21,191 nt of DNA from a virus. Location: positions 1 to 21,191 of IMG/VR virus record IMGVR_UViG_3300021356_000203. The stretch is one strand, 5' to 3'. Positions 14,790 through 21,191 of this stretch are shown one piece after another. The stretch's first letter is position 1, and the number at the start of each line of letters is the position of its first letter. The position numbers and the translations under genes were made by a program. A model generated the notes under the pieces. It saw nothing but the letters and a program-made list of their open reading frames with translations. It made no database searches and was not told the origin of the DNA.

Positions 14790-16541
14790 TTAATTTAAAT
14801 CACCGTCAAATCTACTCGTCCACATAGTCAAAGAGTATTTCACGCCACTTGTCAGTTCGTTTACATAATGACCATGAGTGACTTGGCTGGGGAATAGTAT
14901 GCAGTCACCGATTGCCACTTTTGAGTTATCGAAGTCCTGACGCGGGTATATAAGAACCCCACCCTCATAATTATCGTTAAGTTTTACCGATCCTGTGACG
15001 TGTGAAGCGTCTGTGTGAAGCCCAAGTGTTTTTTGCGTATCGACTGAATATCGCATTGTGAACGCATCCCGCAGCCCGTAGTGCTTCATTGGTTGCCAAT
15101 ATTTCTCACTGATCACCCCCAGCTTTTCTTTCCATAGCCGCTCGTATTCGTCCCAAAGACCCAACTCTTTTAAGCGGATTTCATATGCTGGGAACTTATC
15201 ATCAGGCATTGGCTCCCATCCACCGTGGACCTCAGATATGTCGATCAAATACTGGCACTGATTTTCTGTCAGAAATTTTGTGATAATTATATCGTTCGCC
15301 ACTACATCAAAGTCCAAGTCCATATAATACGGGCTTTCAACTTTTTGTGCATCTTCGATAAAACCAAACTGATTTGCTAAATTTAAAAACCTGCGCTTTG
15401 CGTCAGGGCCGCCGTTGCCATGATAAATGCAGGGGCAACACATACCGTTCATAATCTGACCGTTGCCGACTGAGACATCATCATTGCATTGAAAAATATA
15501 TCCTTCGTAATCAAGTTGGACATTTAATTCCTTTTGATTAAGAAATCTTTGTTGCATCCAGAGCTGGTCATCTTGATTGTCAATCACCGCCTCATTCAAG
15601 AAAGTTTTAAGGTGCCTGACCTTCCCCATGTAAAGGCCACTGTTCAGATATTTGTAAGGCGTTGGCGTCATAGGAAATTGAGCAGCCATGTTTGCTAGAG
15701 GCCAGCAATCCTTTTCTGCGGCGAAAAGAATATCGCAATCAAATCCTCGAAATCTCTCTGAAATTGTCGCTAAGTCATCGCAAAAGAAAACGTCATAACC
15801 ATCCACGAAAAGAACAAAATCATCATTTGGCAATGACTGAATATAATTACGCGCTAAATTTATCTTGTGACCGCCACCTTGACCTTCCATTGTGCCGCCT
15901 TGCCAGTGAACCCCTTTTCCTAAATTTATATAATTGATGCCATGACGATTGGCTGATTGCTCAAGCGCCCACATTTTGCCTTGGTCAGTGCCGACTGTTA
16001 AAACGTGATTTTGCATTGGTTTTGCCTCTATTGTGCTGGGTCTGATTGATCGCGGGATTTGCTTGGCTCGCTCTGGCTCAAAGAAATAGTTTTCTTTTTT
16101 GTGCTTTAAGAGCGTCAGAGGAACCCACTCGTCCACTGGGATAATATTTTCGGAAAAGCCCTTAATCAAAAGCCTCGCCGTTGCTGGCGTTAGCGCGTAT
16201 GCGTGGCAGTTATACCAATATCCAAGAGTGTTTTTTCGGTAACCAAGCCATGCGCTGTCGTGGTGTTTTAGGATCGCATCAATGTGAAAAACATCAATGC
16301 TTTCAAAAATCGCATCTTCTTCAAAAATTATTCCGTTTAATCCAGAATTTGCTATTTTATGCCAGACGCGCAAATGGCTCACAGAACACGCAAACTCTGT
16401 TTCTAGTATGTGCCTGTCAAGAAGTGGGTCTTTCCACTCTGTGTCGCGCTTACAGCCGCTCTCAGCCTCTAAATCGGCCCATGATCGCCCCCTGCCATCA
16501 AGCGCATTTCCATGAAGTGAAATCTGATAAATTAAAGTCAA
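14790..16541 (-). CDS. Three-domain collagen lysine-modifying enzyme: GT25 + PLOD-type glycosyltransferase + lysyl hydroxylase
   Basis: A 583-aa fusion. Residues 1-170 look like GT25: S-V-S-H-L-R-V-W (53-60), F-E-E-D-A (73-77), and I-P-V-D-E-W-V-P-L (134-142), which resembles collagen galactosyltransferases. Residues 178-380 look like the PLOD/LH3 glycosyltransferase: G-G-G-H-K, the metal motif F-V-D-G-Y-D (D247, D250), E-K-D-C-W-P (276-281), Y-L-N-S-G (298-302), D-D-Q-L, and H374-G-N-G. Residues 415-577 are a 2-oxoglutarate/Fe(II) oxygenase: H509-T-D511, H558 and, ten residues on, K568 where animal lysyl hydroxylases have Arg. The predicted chemistry is Lys to hydroxylysine, then galactosyl and glucosyl transfer. 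The start is a TTG at 16541 with AGG six nt upstream; no in-frame ATG lies nearby. The likely substrate is the collagen-like fibre at 20443-20838. Confidence 0.9.
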   Translation of the reverse strand: MTLIYQISLHGNALDGRGRSWADLEAESGCKRDTEWKDPLLDRHILETEFACSVSHLRVWHKIANSGLNGIIFEEDAIFESIDVFHIDAILKHHDSAWLGYRKNTLGYWYNCHAYALTPATARLLIKGFSENIIPVDEWVPLTLLKHKKENYFFEPERAKQIPRSIRPSTIEAKPMQNHVLTVGTDQGKMWALEQSANRHGINYINLGKGVHWQGGTMEGQGGGHKINLARNYIQSLPNDDFVLFVDGYDVFFCDDLATISERFRGFDCDILFAAEKDCWPLANMAAQFPMTPTPYKYLNSGLYMGKVRHLKTFLNEAVIDNQDDQLWMQQRFLNQKELNVQLDYEGYIFQCNDDVSVGNGQIMNGMCCPCIYHGNGGPDAKRRFLNLANQFGFIEDAQKVESPYYMDLDFDVVANDIIITKFLTENQCQYLIDISEVHGGWEPMPDDKFPAYEIRLKELGLWDEYERLWKEKLGVISEKYWQPMKHYGLRDAFTMRYSVDTQKTLGLHTDASHVTGSVKLNDNYEGGVLIYPRQDFDNSKVAIGDCILFPSQVTHGHYVNELTSGVKYSLTMWTSRFDGDLN

Positions 16542-16560
16542 GTCAAACCTGTGAGCCTAC

Positions 16561-16632
16561 TTACCTCAAATCAATGGTCATTGTTGCGTTGTCACCTAAA
16601 GGCGCATCGGCTAAAGGGGTAAAGCCAAGCAT
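16561..16632 (-). CDS. Very small ORF (23 aa) with strong ribosome binding site
   Basis: The frame MLGFTPLADAPLG...TMTIDLR is 23 aa. It is preceded by a full GGAGGT six nt before the ATG, the best Shine-Dalgarno seen in the fibre cassette, and this motif overlaps the stop of the 133-aa gene. It ends 19 nt before the TTG start of the collagen-modifying enzyme. It may be a true small virion-associated peptide or a leader whose translation feeds ribosomes to the weak TTG start. No family recognised with certainty. Confidence 0.5.
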   Translation of the reverse strand: MLGFTPLADAPLGDNATMTIDLR

Positions 16633-16644
16633 TTACTTACCTCC

Positions 16645-17046
16645 CTATCCAGACACCGAATGAAGTGTTTCCGTTACCGTTACCGTTCGGTCCTCATTGG
16701 TGACAATCGTAAGCTCAACAACATTTGCTAGGCTCTGAAAATCTATCCAACGTGTTTTGCTTTCTTGGACTTCCGAAGCTAAATCTGTAACTTCCCTTAG
16801 CGTTCCATCGACGTTACCAGAGCATAAAAACACACCTTCGGGGTTCGCTAATATCTCTGCGTTCGTTAAGCCATCTCCATCTTCCACATGGTAGGTATTT
16901 GGACCCGTCTTTGTGACTGCCTTTACTTGCATATGCTCTGTAGGGTTTTGTGAAAGCCAAGTTAAATGAGCCTGACCTGCGGTTCTAGCCTCACTTAATG
17001 TTTGATACGTTGCATCTTTATAACGGTATGTCGTTATTGAAGTCAT
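16645..17046 (-). CDS. Unrecognised 133-aa protein of the fibre cassette
   Basis: No family recognised. The protein starts M-T-S-I-T-T-Y-R-Y-K-D-A-T-Y-Q-T-L-S-E-A, has a helix with W-L-S-Q-N-P-T-E-H, a central acidic D-G-D-G-L-T-N, and a Thr/Val-rich beta C-terminus (V-E-L-T-I-V-T-N-E-D-R-T-V-T-V-T-E-T). It lacks a signal peptide and membrane helices. It begins 2 nt after the adhesin stop, so it is co-translated with the adhesin and may be a fibre chaperone, fibre attachment protein or small structural component. Its position between adhesin and modifying enzyme ties it to the fibre. Confidence 0.7.
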   Translation of the reverse strand: MTSITTYRYKDATYQTLSEARTAGQAHLTWLSQNPTEHMQVKAVTKTGPNTYHVEDGDGLTNAEILANPEGVFLCSGNVDGTLREVTDLASEVQESKTRWIDFQSLANVVELTIVTNEDRTVTVTETLHSVSG

Positions 17047-17048
17047 CT

Positions 17049-17915
17049 CTATGTGCTACCGTAAATTGTACCGTTATTGGTAAGGGTTCTTGATGTGCCT
17101 GTGATAGCTGCACCCGCAGAGCCGCCAGAAAACTGAGAATTTAGACCAGAGCTTCCCCAATACCCTCCACTGGTAGCGCTTCCATTGTAAGTTGCGTCAC
17201 CTGGAAGCACTCTGCCACCACCATGACCATTGTAACGCCCCCCGCCAGAACGACCGCCAGCGCTACTACCCGCAGCACTATTGTTTCCGATTGAACCACC
17301 ATTTCTATTAGGATGGTTATAATAACCATCACCACCATAACCACCACCAGCGCCACCGCCTCCACCTGTCCAAAAGGTGTCACCGTGCCTGTTCTCATGG
17401 TAATAGGAACCACCGCCTCCACCACCACCCGCAATGAAAGCGCCAGAGTTGTTGACGATTGTTGTGCTTGACGCACTTATTCTCAAAGCAGGGCCGCCAG
17501 AATAACCAGTAGCGTTTCCACCGTGTTCACCACCACCCTGACCACCTTTACCCATAATATAGCCATTGTTGGTCACTTTTGCGCCAGCAACATTTACCGT
17601 AAGCCCCGCCGTACTTGTGCTGTCAGACCATAAATAAACGCCAGAGCTAATAGTGCATTCCAAAGCCGCAGAACCATCCCATCCCGCAGCCGTTGCCAAG
17701 CTATTTAGGTTTCCTTGTTGTGTGTTAGACGAAATGGTAAATGAAAAAGTAGAGGATGCACCATACCATTCATCCATTCGCATTTGCGAAGCTGCATCTT
17801 TAGAAATAAGACCACGAATGTCACTGTCGTTAAATGAGCATTCAGTACCAGTAGTACCACCCGCTTCTACATGAAGATCATTTAAGGAGACTTGACCGCT
17901 ACTTTGAACTGGCAT
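17049..17915 (-). CDS. Glycine-rich fibre-tip adhesin
   Basis: A 288-aa protein. The N-terminal segment (M-P-V-Q-S-S-G-Q-V-S-L-N-D-L-H-V-E-A-G-G...D-S-D-I-R-G-L-I-S...E-W-Y-G-A-S-S, residues about 1-54) is a module I associate with marine phage adhesins. From about residue 120 to 270 it is dominated by glycine runs interleaved with aromatic, His and Asn residues (for example G8-S-Y-Y and G5-A-G3-Y-G-G-D-G). This recalls the polyglycine-II sandwich adhesins of T-even gp38. It overlaps the fibre gene stop by 17 nt, matching a fibre-plus-adhesin pair. It probably binds the host surface; loop residues between glycine runs would set specificity. Confidence 0.75.
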   Translation of the reverse strand: MPVQSSGQVSLNDLHVEAGGTTGTECSFNDSDIRGLISKDAASQMRMDEWYGASSTFSFTISSNTQQGNLNSLATAAGWDGSAALECTISSGVYLWSDSTSTAGLTVNVAGAKVTNNGYIMGKGGQGGGEHGGNATGYSGGPALRISASSTTIVNNSGAFIAGGGGGGGSYYHENRHGDTFWTGGGGGAGGGYGGDGYYNHPNRNGGSIGNNSAAGSSAGGRSGGGRYNGHGGGRVLPGDATYNGSATSGGYWGSSGLNSQFSGGSAGAAITGTSRTLTNNGTIYGST

Positions 17916-20900
17916 TCTTCAACGCCTCAATCTCTGCTTTAAGCTCTTTTATAGCTTCGATCAGTAGACCGTGTATCTGATCGTATTGCACAATCTTGTA
18001 TTGTTCGCCTTGCTCTGCTTGGAGCGGTATTTCTTGTTCTGAAACGGCAGACGGTAATACCTTTTCAACTTCCTGTGCAATTACCCCTGCGGATGCTTTG
18101 CCATCTTTTTTGTAAGTAAAGGTATAGCCGTTAAGCTGAGATACTTTGTCTAGCGCACCGTCAATACGCTCAATATCAGTCTTTAATCGTTGGTCTGAAA
18201 TTGTGGTTGAGTAAGCGGTGACGTTACCATCAAAGTGTGCATCTTGTGAACCGTCGATGTACATACCAATGTTGCCATCACCATCGGAAAGCACAATACG
18301 GTTACTTGATGTTCGAATATCAAGGCCATCTTCGTTACCATCATAGCCACCGATAATTATGTTTTTAGCACCAGAAGTAACAAGTTTACCTGCATTTGAC
18401 CCAACGAAAGTGTTGTAATCGGCATCAGTATTATAACCTGCCATGTCACCTATCATAACGTTATAGTCTGTGGTAGTAAGGCCAAACCCTGCGGTGCTAC
18501 CCAAAAGAACGTTTCTTTCACCAGAGGTAAGCTGTGCGCCATTGTCTACGCCAATACAGACGTTTTGCCATCCAGATGACAAAGTAGAAGAAAATCCTCC
18601 ACAAGTATATCTACCAAGCGCAATGTTGCCGTTGCCAGATGAACGTTCCTTACCAGAGAATTTACCTATAAAGATGCTTTCATTAAATAGAAATTCTTCA
18701 CCAGCTTCTTGGCCTATACACACGTTGTTTGAGCCTGTCTGGTTTGCACGTAATGCGCCCTCACCGACAGCAACGTTATAGTCACCCGTGGTAGTAAGGT
18801 TCCCTGCGTTATAACCCAATAGAGTATTATACTCTCCACCAGATGCTAAGTTAGCACCCGCATTTGTACCACCGATAAAGTTTCCCGTACCAGTGTTGCT
18901 TGCCGCCCCTGCGGGAAGATTGGTAAGCCCCGAACCATCGCCAGTTACCGCTGTCGCAGCTAGTGTGCCTGAGACGGTTACACCTGATGATGATGTGGCA
19001 AGTTTTGTTCCACCGCCGTGGTGCAAAGTAACTCCACTACTGGAACCGTTCATCGTTGCTTTAATGATGTTTGTTCCGTTAGCATCTAGCACGCTAAAGA
19101 ATGAGTTGGAGCTAGGCCCACCTCTTACTTCAATTGATTTACCTGCACTTGGCGCTTCAATCCTTAAAGTGCTACCATTTCCCTTATGGTAAATTCTGTG
19201 TTCGTTGTTGTCTCCGAACCTGAGATATTCATCATCCCCGAAATCAATAGCTTGTCCGTTTACATCAAGAACACCACCTAGCTGGGGAGAAGTATCCGCA
19301 GCCAAACTACCAATACCGACGTTGGCACCCGCAGCTATACCATCTAATTTTGTACCATCGGCGGCTACATCACGCCCGTCTACCGTGCCTGAAACTGTGA
19401 TATTGCCAGTTACATCAATACCTGTGGAGGTAGTTTCAAACTTTTTGCTATAGTTGTGATATAAATCTACACCAGAGGTTTGAAATGAAGCAATGCTCCC
19501 AGAAGAACCACCTACTATCTCAAAACTACCATCAATTCTAATTGGATTAGCACTTACGTTTGTCCATGTGGTTCGGGTTCCATCAAACTGAATAATTGAT
19601 CTGTTTACATTAGAAGAAGTGGTAAATGCTAAAATTCCACCCTGTTTAATATCAATGTCATCTTCGAAAATGGCATTGCCCGTTATAATGGTATCAGTTC
19701 CATTATGCATGATGGTAAAGTCGTGACCCGTCCCGACACGCAAAGGTACGTTGTCATTTAAAACTAATCTATTAGTAACCGTACCAGTAAAAAGCGTTAC
19801 ACCACCAGTAAACGTACCACCTGACGTTGGCATGGCAGCGTTAGCAGTAGTGGTTGTCGATGTAAGCACTGCATCACGGGTGGAAATGTCTACACCATCA
19901 ACAGTGCCTGAAACTGTGATATTGCCAGTTACATCAATGCCTGTAGAAGTTGTGGCGAGCTTTGCTGCGTTGTCGTAATATATCGTTACTGCGTCATTTG
20001 TAGTAGCAACTAAATACGGTTCATCGGCTGGAGAATGAAGCCTTAAATTACCTCCACGTATTCTTAAATCGCCAGTGCCTTCTTCACTAAGATACGTTTG
20101 AGAGCCGTTATGGAAAATCTTAAAATCATTACCCGCGCCAAATCTAAGTTCAGCGTTATCTGCAAACTCTAACGCATTATCAGACTTATCCCATTCTACA
20201 TTATAGCTTGCGCCGACAAGTCTAAAGTCACCGTCCAAGTCTACGCGGGTACTGTTAAAAGTTTCCCAATGCGTTTTTGTACCGTCCCATTGAATGCGGC
20301 TTTGCTGTGCAGTAGGTGACGTAGAGGTAAATTTAAGAGCAGCGCTTTGCTTAAATGCAAGTGCGTCATGGCTCTTATCAAAAATAATATCAGCCGCGTC
20401 ACCGTCAAACGTAACATCACCTGCAAACGTACCGCCGCCAAATGGGTTGCCTGTAGCTCCCACCTCACCTTTCTGACCTTTTTGACCAGTTCCACCAGTG
20501 CCACCCTGCGATCCGACTTCACCTTTTTGTCCCTTCTGACCCGCAGAGCCGCCAGAACCTTGTGCGCCTACCTCACCTTTTTGACCTTTTTGTCCCTGAG
20601 AACCCGCCGATCCAGAGGCTCCGACCTCTCCCTTTTGTCCTTTTTGACCCGCGCTGCCATCAGAGCCAGAGGAACCAACTTCGCCTTTCTGTCCTTTCTG
20701 GCCCTTGTCACCATCTGATCCCGCCGAACCTGCCGAACCCGAAGCACCAACCTCGCCCTTCTGACCTTTCTGACCTTGAGAGCCGTTTGATCCTGACGCG
20801 CCCACTTCACCCTTCTGGCCTTTGTCGCCAACGTCACCTGTCCGTGCAAAAGTGACAGTTAAGTTTTCACCATTCGAAAATGAAGAAGCCGAGCCATCAA

Positions 20901-21191
20901 TGTAAGAGACATTAACAATAAAATAACCTGTCTGCTCACTGATCGACGCAATCGTGAAAATTGCAAAATCATTTGCATCTGTAGCATTGGAAAAGCGAAC
21001 GTGTCCTTTAATCGTCGAAGTGCTATCATCAATCGTTCGTAAGAATGACTGAATGTCAGTGCTTCCACTATCCGTATCGTCTATATAAATTTGAGTGACG
21101 CTAGAAACCGTGGAGTTATTAAACGCAACCTTTCCAGCAGTGGGATCAGCGTTGCTTGTGCTTGTATTAAAATTATAGGCAAAAGTAGCCC
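17899..21191 (-). CDS. Trimeric tail/neck fibre with collagen-like stalk and S74 chaperone (N-terminus outside window)
   Basis: The frame is open to the window edge, so about 1096 codons are visible. The GTG at 20805 lies inside the collagen repeat and is not the start. In order: a beta module (21189-20839, with I-Y-I-D-D and S-T-I-K-G-H); a 44-triplet collagen-like stalk (20838-20443); a beta-rich shaft with near-duplicate segments (T-G-I-D-V-T-G-N-I-T-V-S-G-T-V-D-G twice); YadA-head-like repeats (N-V-x-I-G...A-G, about 18895-18335); and a C-terminal S74 chaperone (S-D-Q-R-L-K-T-D-I, G-V-I-A-Q-E-V, Y-D-Q-I-H-G-L-L-I-E-A-I-K-E-L). Cleavage is expected before the Ser at 18198, releasing 99 residues after trimerisation. 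Virion location (tail or neck) is open. Confidence 0.92.
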   Translation of the reverse strand, partial: ATFAYNFNTSTSNADPTAGKVAFNNSTVSSVTQIYIDDTDSGSTDIQSFLRTIDDSTSTIKGHVRFSNATDANDFAIFTIASISEQTGYFIVNVSYIDGSASSFSNGENLTVTFARTGDVGDKGQKGEVGASGSNGSQGQKGQKGEVGASGSAGSAGSDGDKGQKGQKGEVGSSGSDGSAGQKGQKGEVGASGSAGSQGQKGQKGEVGAQGSGGSAGQKGQKGEVGSQGGTGGTGQKGQKGEVGATGNPFGGGTFAGDVTFDGDAADIIFDKSHDALAFKQSAALKFTSTSPTAQQSRIQWDGTKTHWETFNSTRVDLDGDFRLVGASYNVEWDKSDNALEFADNAELRFGAGNDFKIFHNGSQTYLSEEGTGDLRIRGGNLRLHSPADEPYLVATTNDAVTIYYDNAAKLATTSTGIDVTGNITVSGTVDGVDISTRDAVLTSTTTTANAAMPTSGGTFTGGVTLFTGTVTNRLVLNDNVPLRVGTGHDFTIMHNGTDTIITGNAIFEDDIDIKQGGILAFTTSSNVNRSIIQFDGTRTTWTNVSANPIRIDGSFEIVGGSSGSIASFQTSGVDLYHNYSKKFETTSTGIDVTGNITVSGTVDGRDVAADGTKLDGIAAGANVGIGSLAADTSPQLGGVLDVNGQAIDFGDDEYLRFGDNNEHRIYHKGNGSTLRIEAPSAGKSIEVRGGPSSNSFFSVLDANGTNIIKATMNGSSSGVTLHHGGGTKLATSSSGVTVSGTLAATAVTGDGSGLTNLPAGAASNTGTGNFIGGTNAGANLASGGEYNTLLGYNAGNLTTTGDYNVAVGEGALRANQTGSNNVCIGQEAGEEFLFNESIFIGKFSGKERSSGNGNIALGRYTCGGFSSTLSSGWQNVCIGVDNGAQLTSGERNVLLGSTAGFGLTTTDYNVMIGDMAGYNTDADYNTFVGSNAGKLVTSGAKNIIIGGYDGNEDGLDIRTSSNRIVLSDGDGNIGMYIDGSQDAHFDGNVTAYSTTISDQRLKTDIERIDGALDKVSQLNGYTFTYKKDGKASAGVIAQEVEKVLPSAVSEQEIPLQAEQGEQYKIVQYDQIHGLLIEAIKELKAEIEALKNASSK
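19385..19425. repeat. 41-bp near-identical direct repeat, copy 1
   Basis: This segment and 19904-19944 share 41 bp with one mismatch (starting GTGCCTGAAACTG). Both encode the fibre shaft motif T-G-I-D-V-T-G-N-I-T-V-S-G-T. The rest of the two flanking shaft modules is similar only at protein level, so this stretch is either a recent gene conversion or a site kept for shuffling fibre modules. Confidence 0.85.
19904..19944. repeat. 41-bp near-identical direct repeat, copy 2
   Basis: Second copy, 519 bp from the first, one mismatch. It lies in the same register of the shaft module, between the first beta segment and the D-A-V-L-T-S linker. Confidence 0.85.
20443..20838 (-). repeat. Collagen-like region: 44 uninterrupted G-X-Y triplets, all lysines in Y
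   Basis: Starting at GDV and ending at GNP there are 44 triplets without a break. The block GQKGQKGEV or a close variant occurs seven times, its GEV at triplets 4, 10, 18, 24, 30, 36 and 42, so mostly every six triplets (18 residues). All 15 lysines are in Y and each is followed by Gly; proline appears only in the last triplet. K-G-E contacts of the GQK-GEV type are known to stabilise collagen helices that lack hydroxyproline. At 0.286 nm per residue the rod would be about 38 nm. Confidence 0.97.

Noticed and set aside
20803-20805. GTG at 20805 as the fibre start codon
   Set aside because: The frame is open upstream to the window edge with a sensible beta module and three more collagen triplets; the GTG is the Val of a GEV triplet.
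20443-20838. CRISPR-like or tandem DNA array
   Set aside because: Spacing follows codons and triplets, the repeats differ at synonymous sites, and it translates to an unbroken collagen-like domain.
20241-20849. Lys/Arg/Leu-rich frames on the minus strand across the collagen region
   Set aside because: They are the other reading frame of the GQKGQKGEV codons; composition is an artefact of the repeat.
1-21191. tRNA genes, insertion sequences, integrase or attachment sites
   Set aside because: None seen on either strand; the window holds structural and lysis genes only, so lytic or temperate lifestyle cannot be decided from it.

Overview
The window looks like the late structural and lysis region of a tailed phage or prophage with a long, flexible, non-contractile tail (siphovirus). 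All convincing genes lie on the minus strand, so transcription runs from high to low coordinates. The tail-tip genes run in the order tape measure, distal tail, hub, NlpC/P60-like peptidase, then a large J-like protein. A GTA-type three-helix holin follows. This matches the order in alphaproteobacterial gene transfer agents and related phages. Together with the moderate GC content and marine-phage-style fibre modules, it suggests a phage of a marine alphaproteobacterium. The host assignment is inference.

Layout in the direction of transcription. (1) 21191-16561, fibre cassette: a large trimeric fibre protein entering from outside the window, with a 44-triplet collagen-like stalk, duplicated beta modules, YadA-head-like repeats and a self-cleaving S74 chaperone; a glycine-rich adhesin; an unrecognised 133-aa protein; and a 23-aa ORF with a strong ribosome binding site. 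(2) 16541-14790: one 583-aa enzyme that joins a GT25 (collagen galactosyltransferase-type) domain, a PLOD-type glycosyltransferase domain and a 2-oxoglutarate/Fe(II) lysyl-hydroxylase domain. (3) 14729-13518: head-tail connector, gp10-like protein and tail terminator, preceded by a promoter with an operator-like palindrome. (4) 13508-9222: tail tube protein, tail assembly chaperones G and GT made through a -1 frameshift at A AAA AAC, and tape measure. (5) 9222-3148: tail tip, the J-like fibre with its own glycine-rich C-terminus, and a fibre assembly chaperone-like protein. (6) 3089-1: lysis region with a DUF6127-like membrane protein, a GH108 muramidase, small Cys-containing exported proteins, coiled-coil membrane proteins, an EF-hand membrane protein and a 3TM holin.

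The main finding is the pairing of (1) and (2). All 15 lysines of the collagen-like stalk sit in the Y position of G-X-Y triplets and are followed by Gly, which is the classic site for lysyl hydroxylation and O-glycosylation. The stalk has almost no proline. A few kb downstream, the same gene run encodes one polypeptide with the three domain types needed to make glucosyl-galactosyl-hydroxylysine. The proposal is that this phage makes an animal-type glycosylated collagen fibre. The domain calls rest on motifs visible in the sequence; the link between enzyme and substrate is inference.
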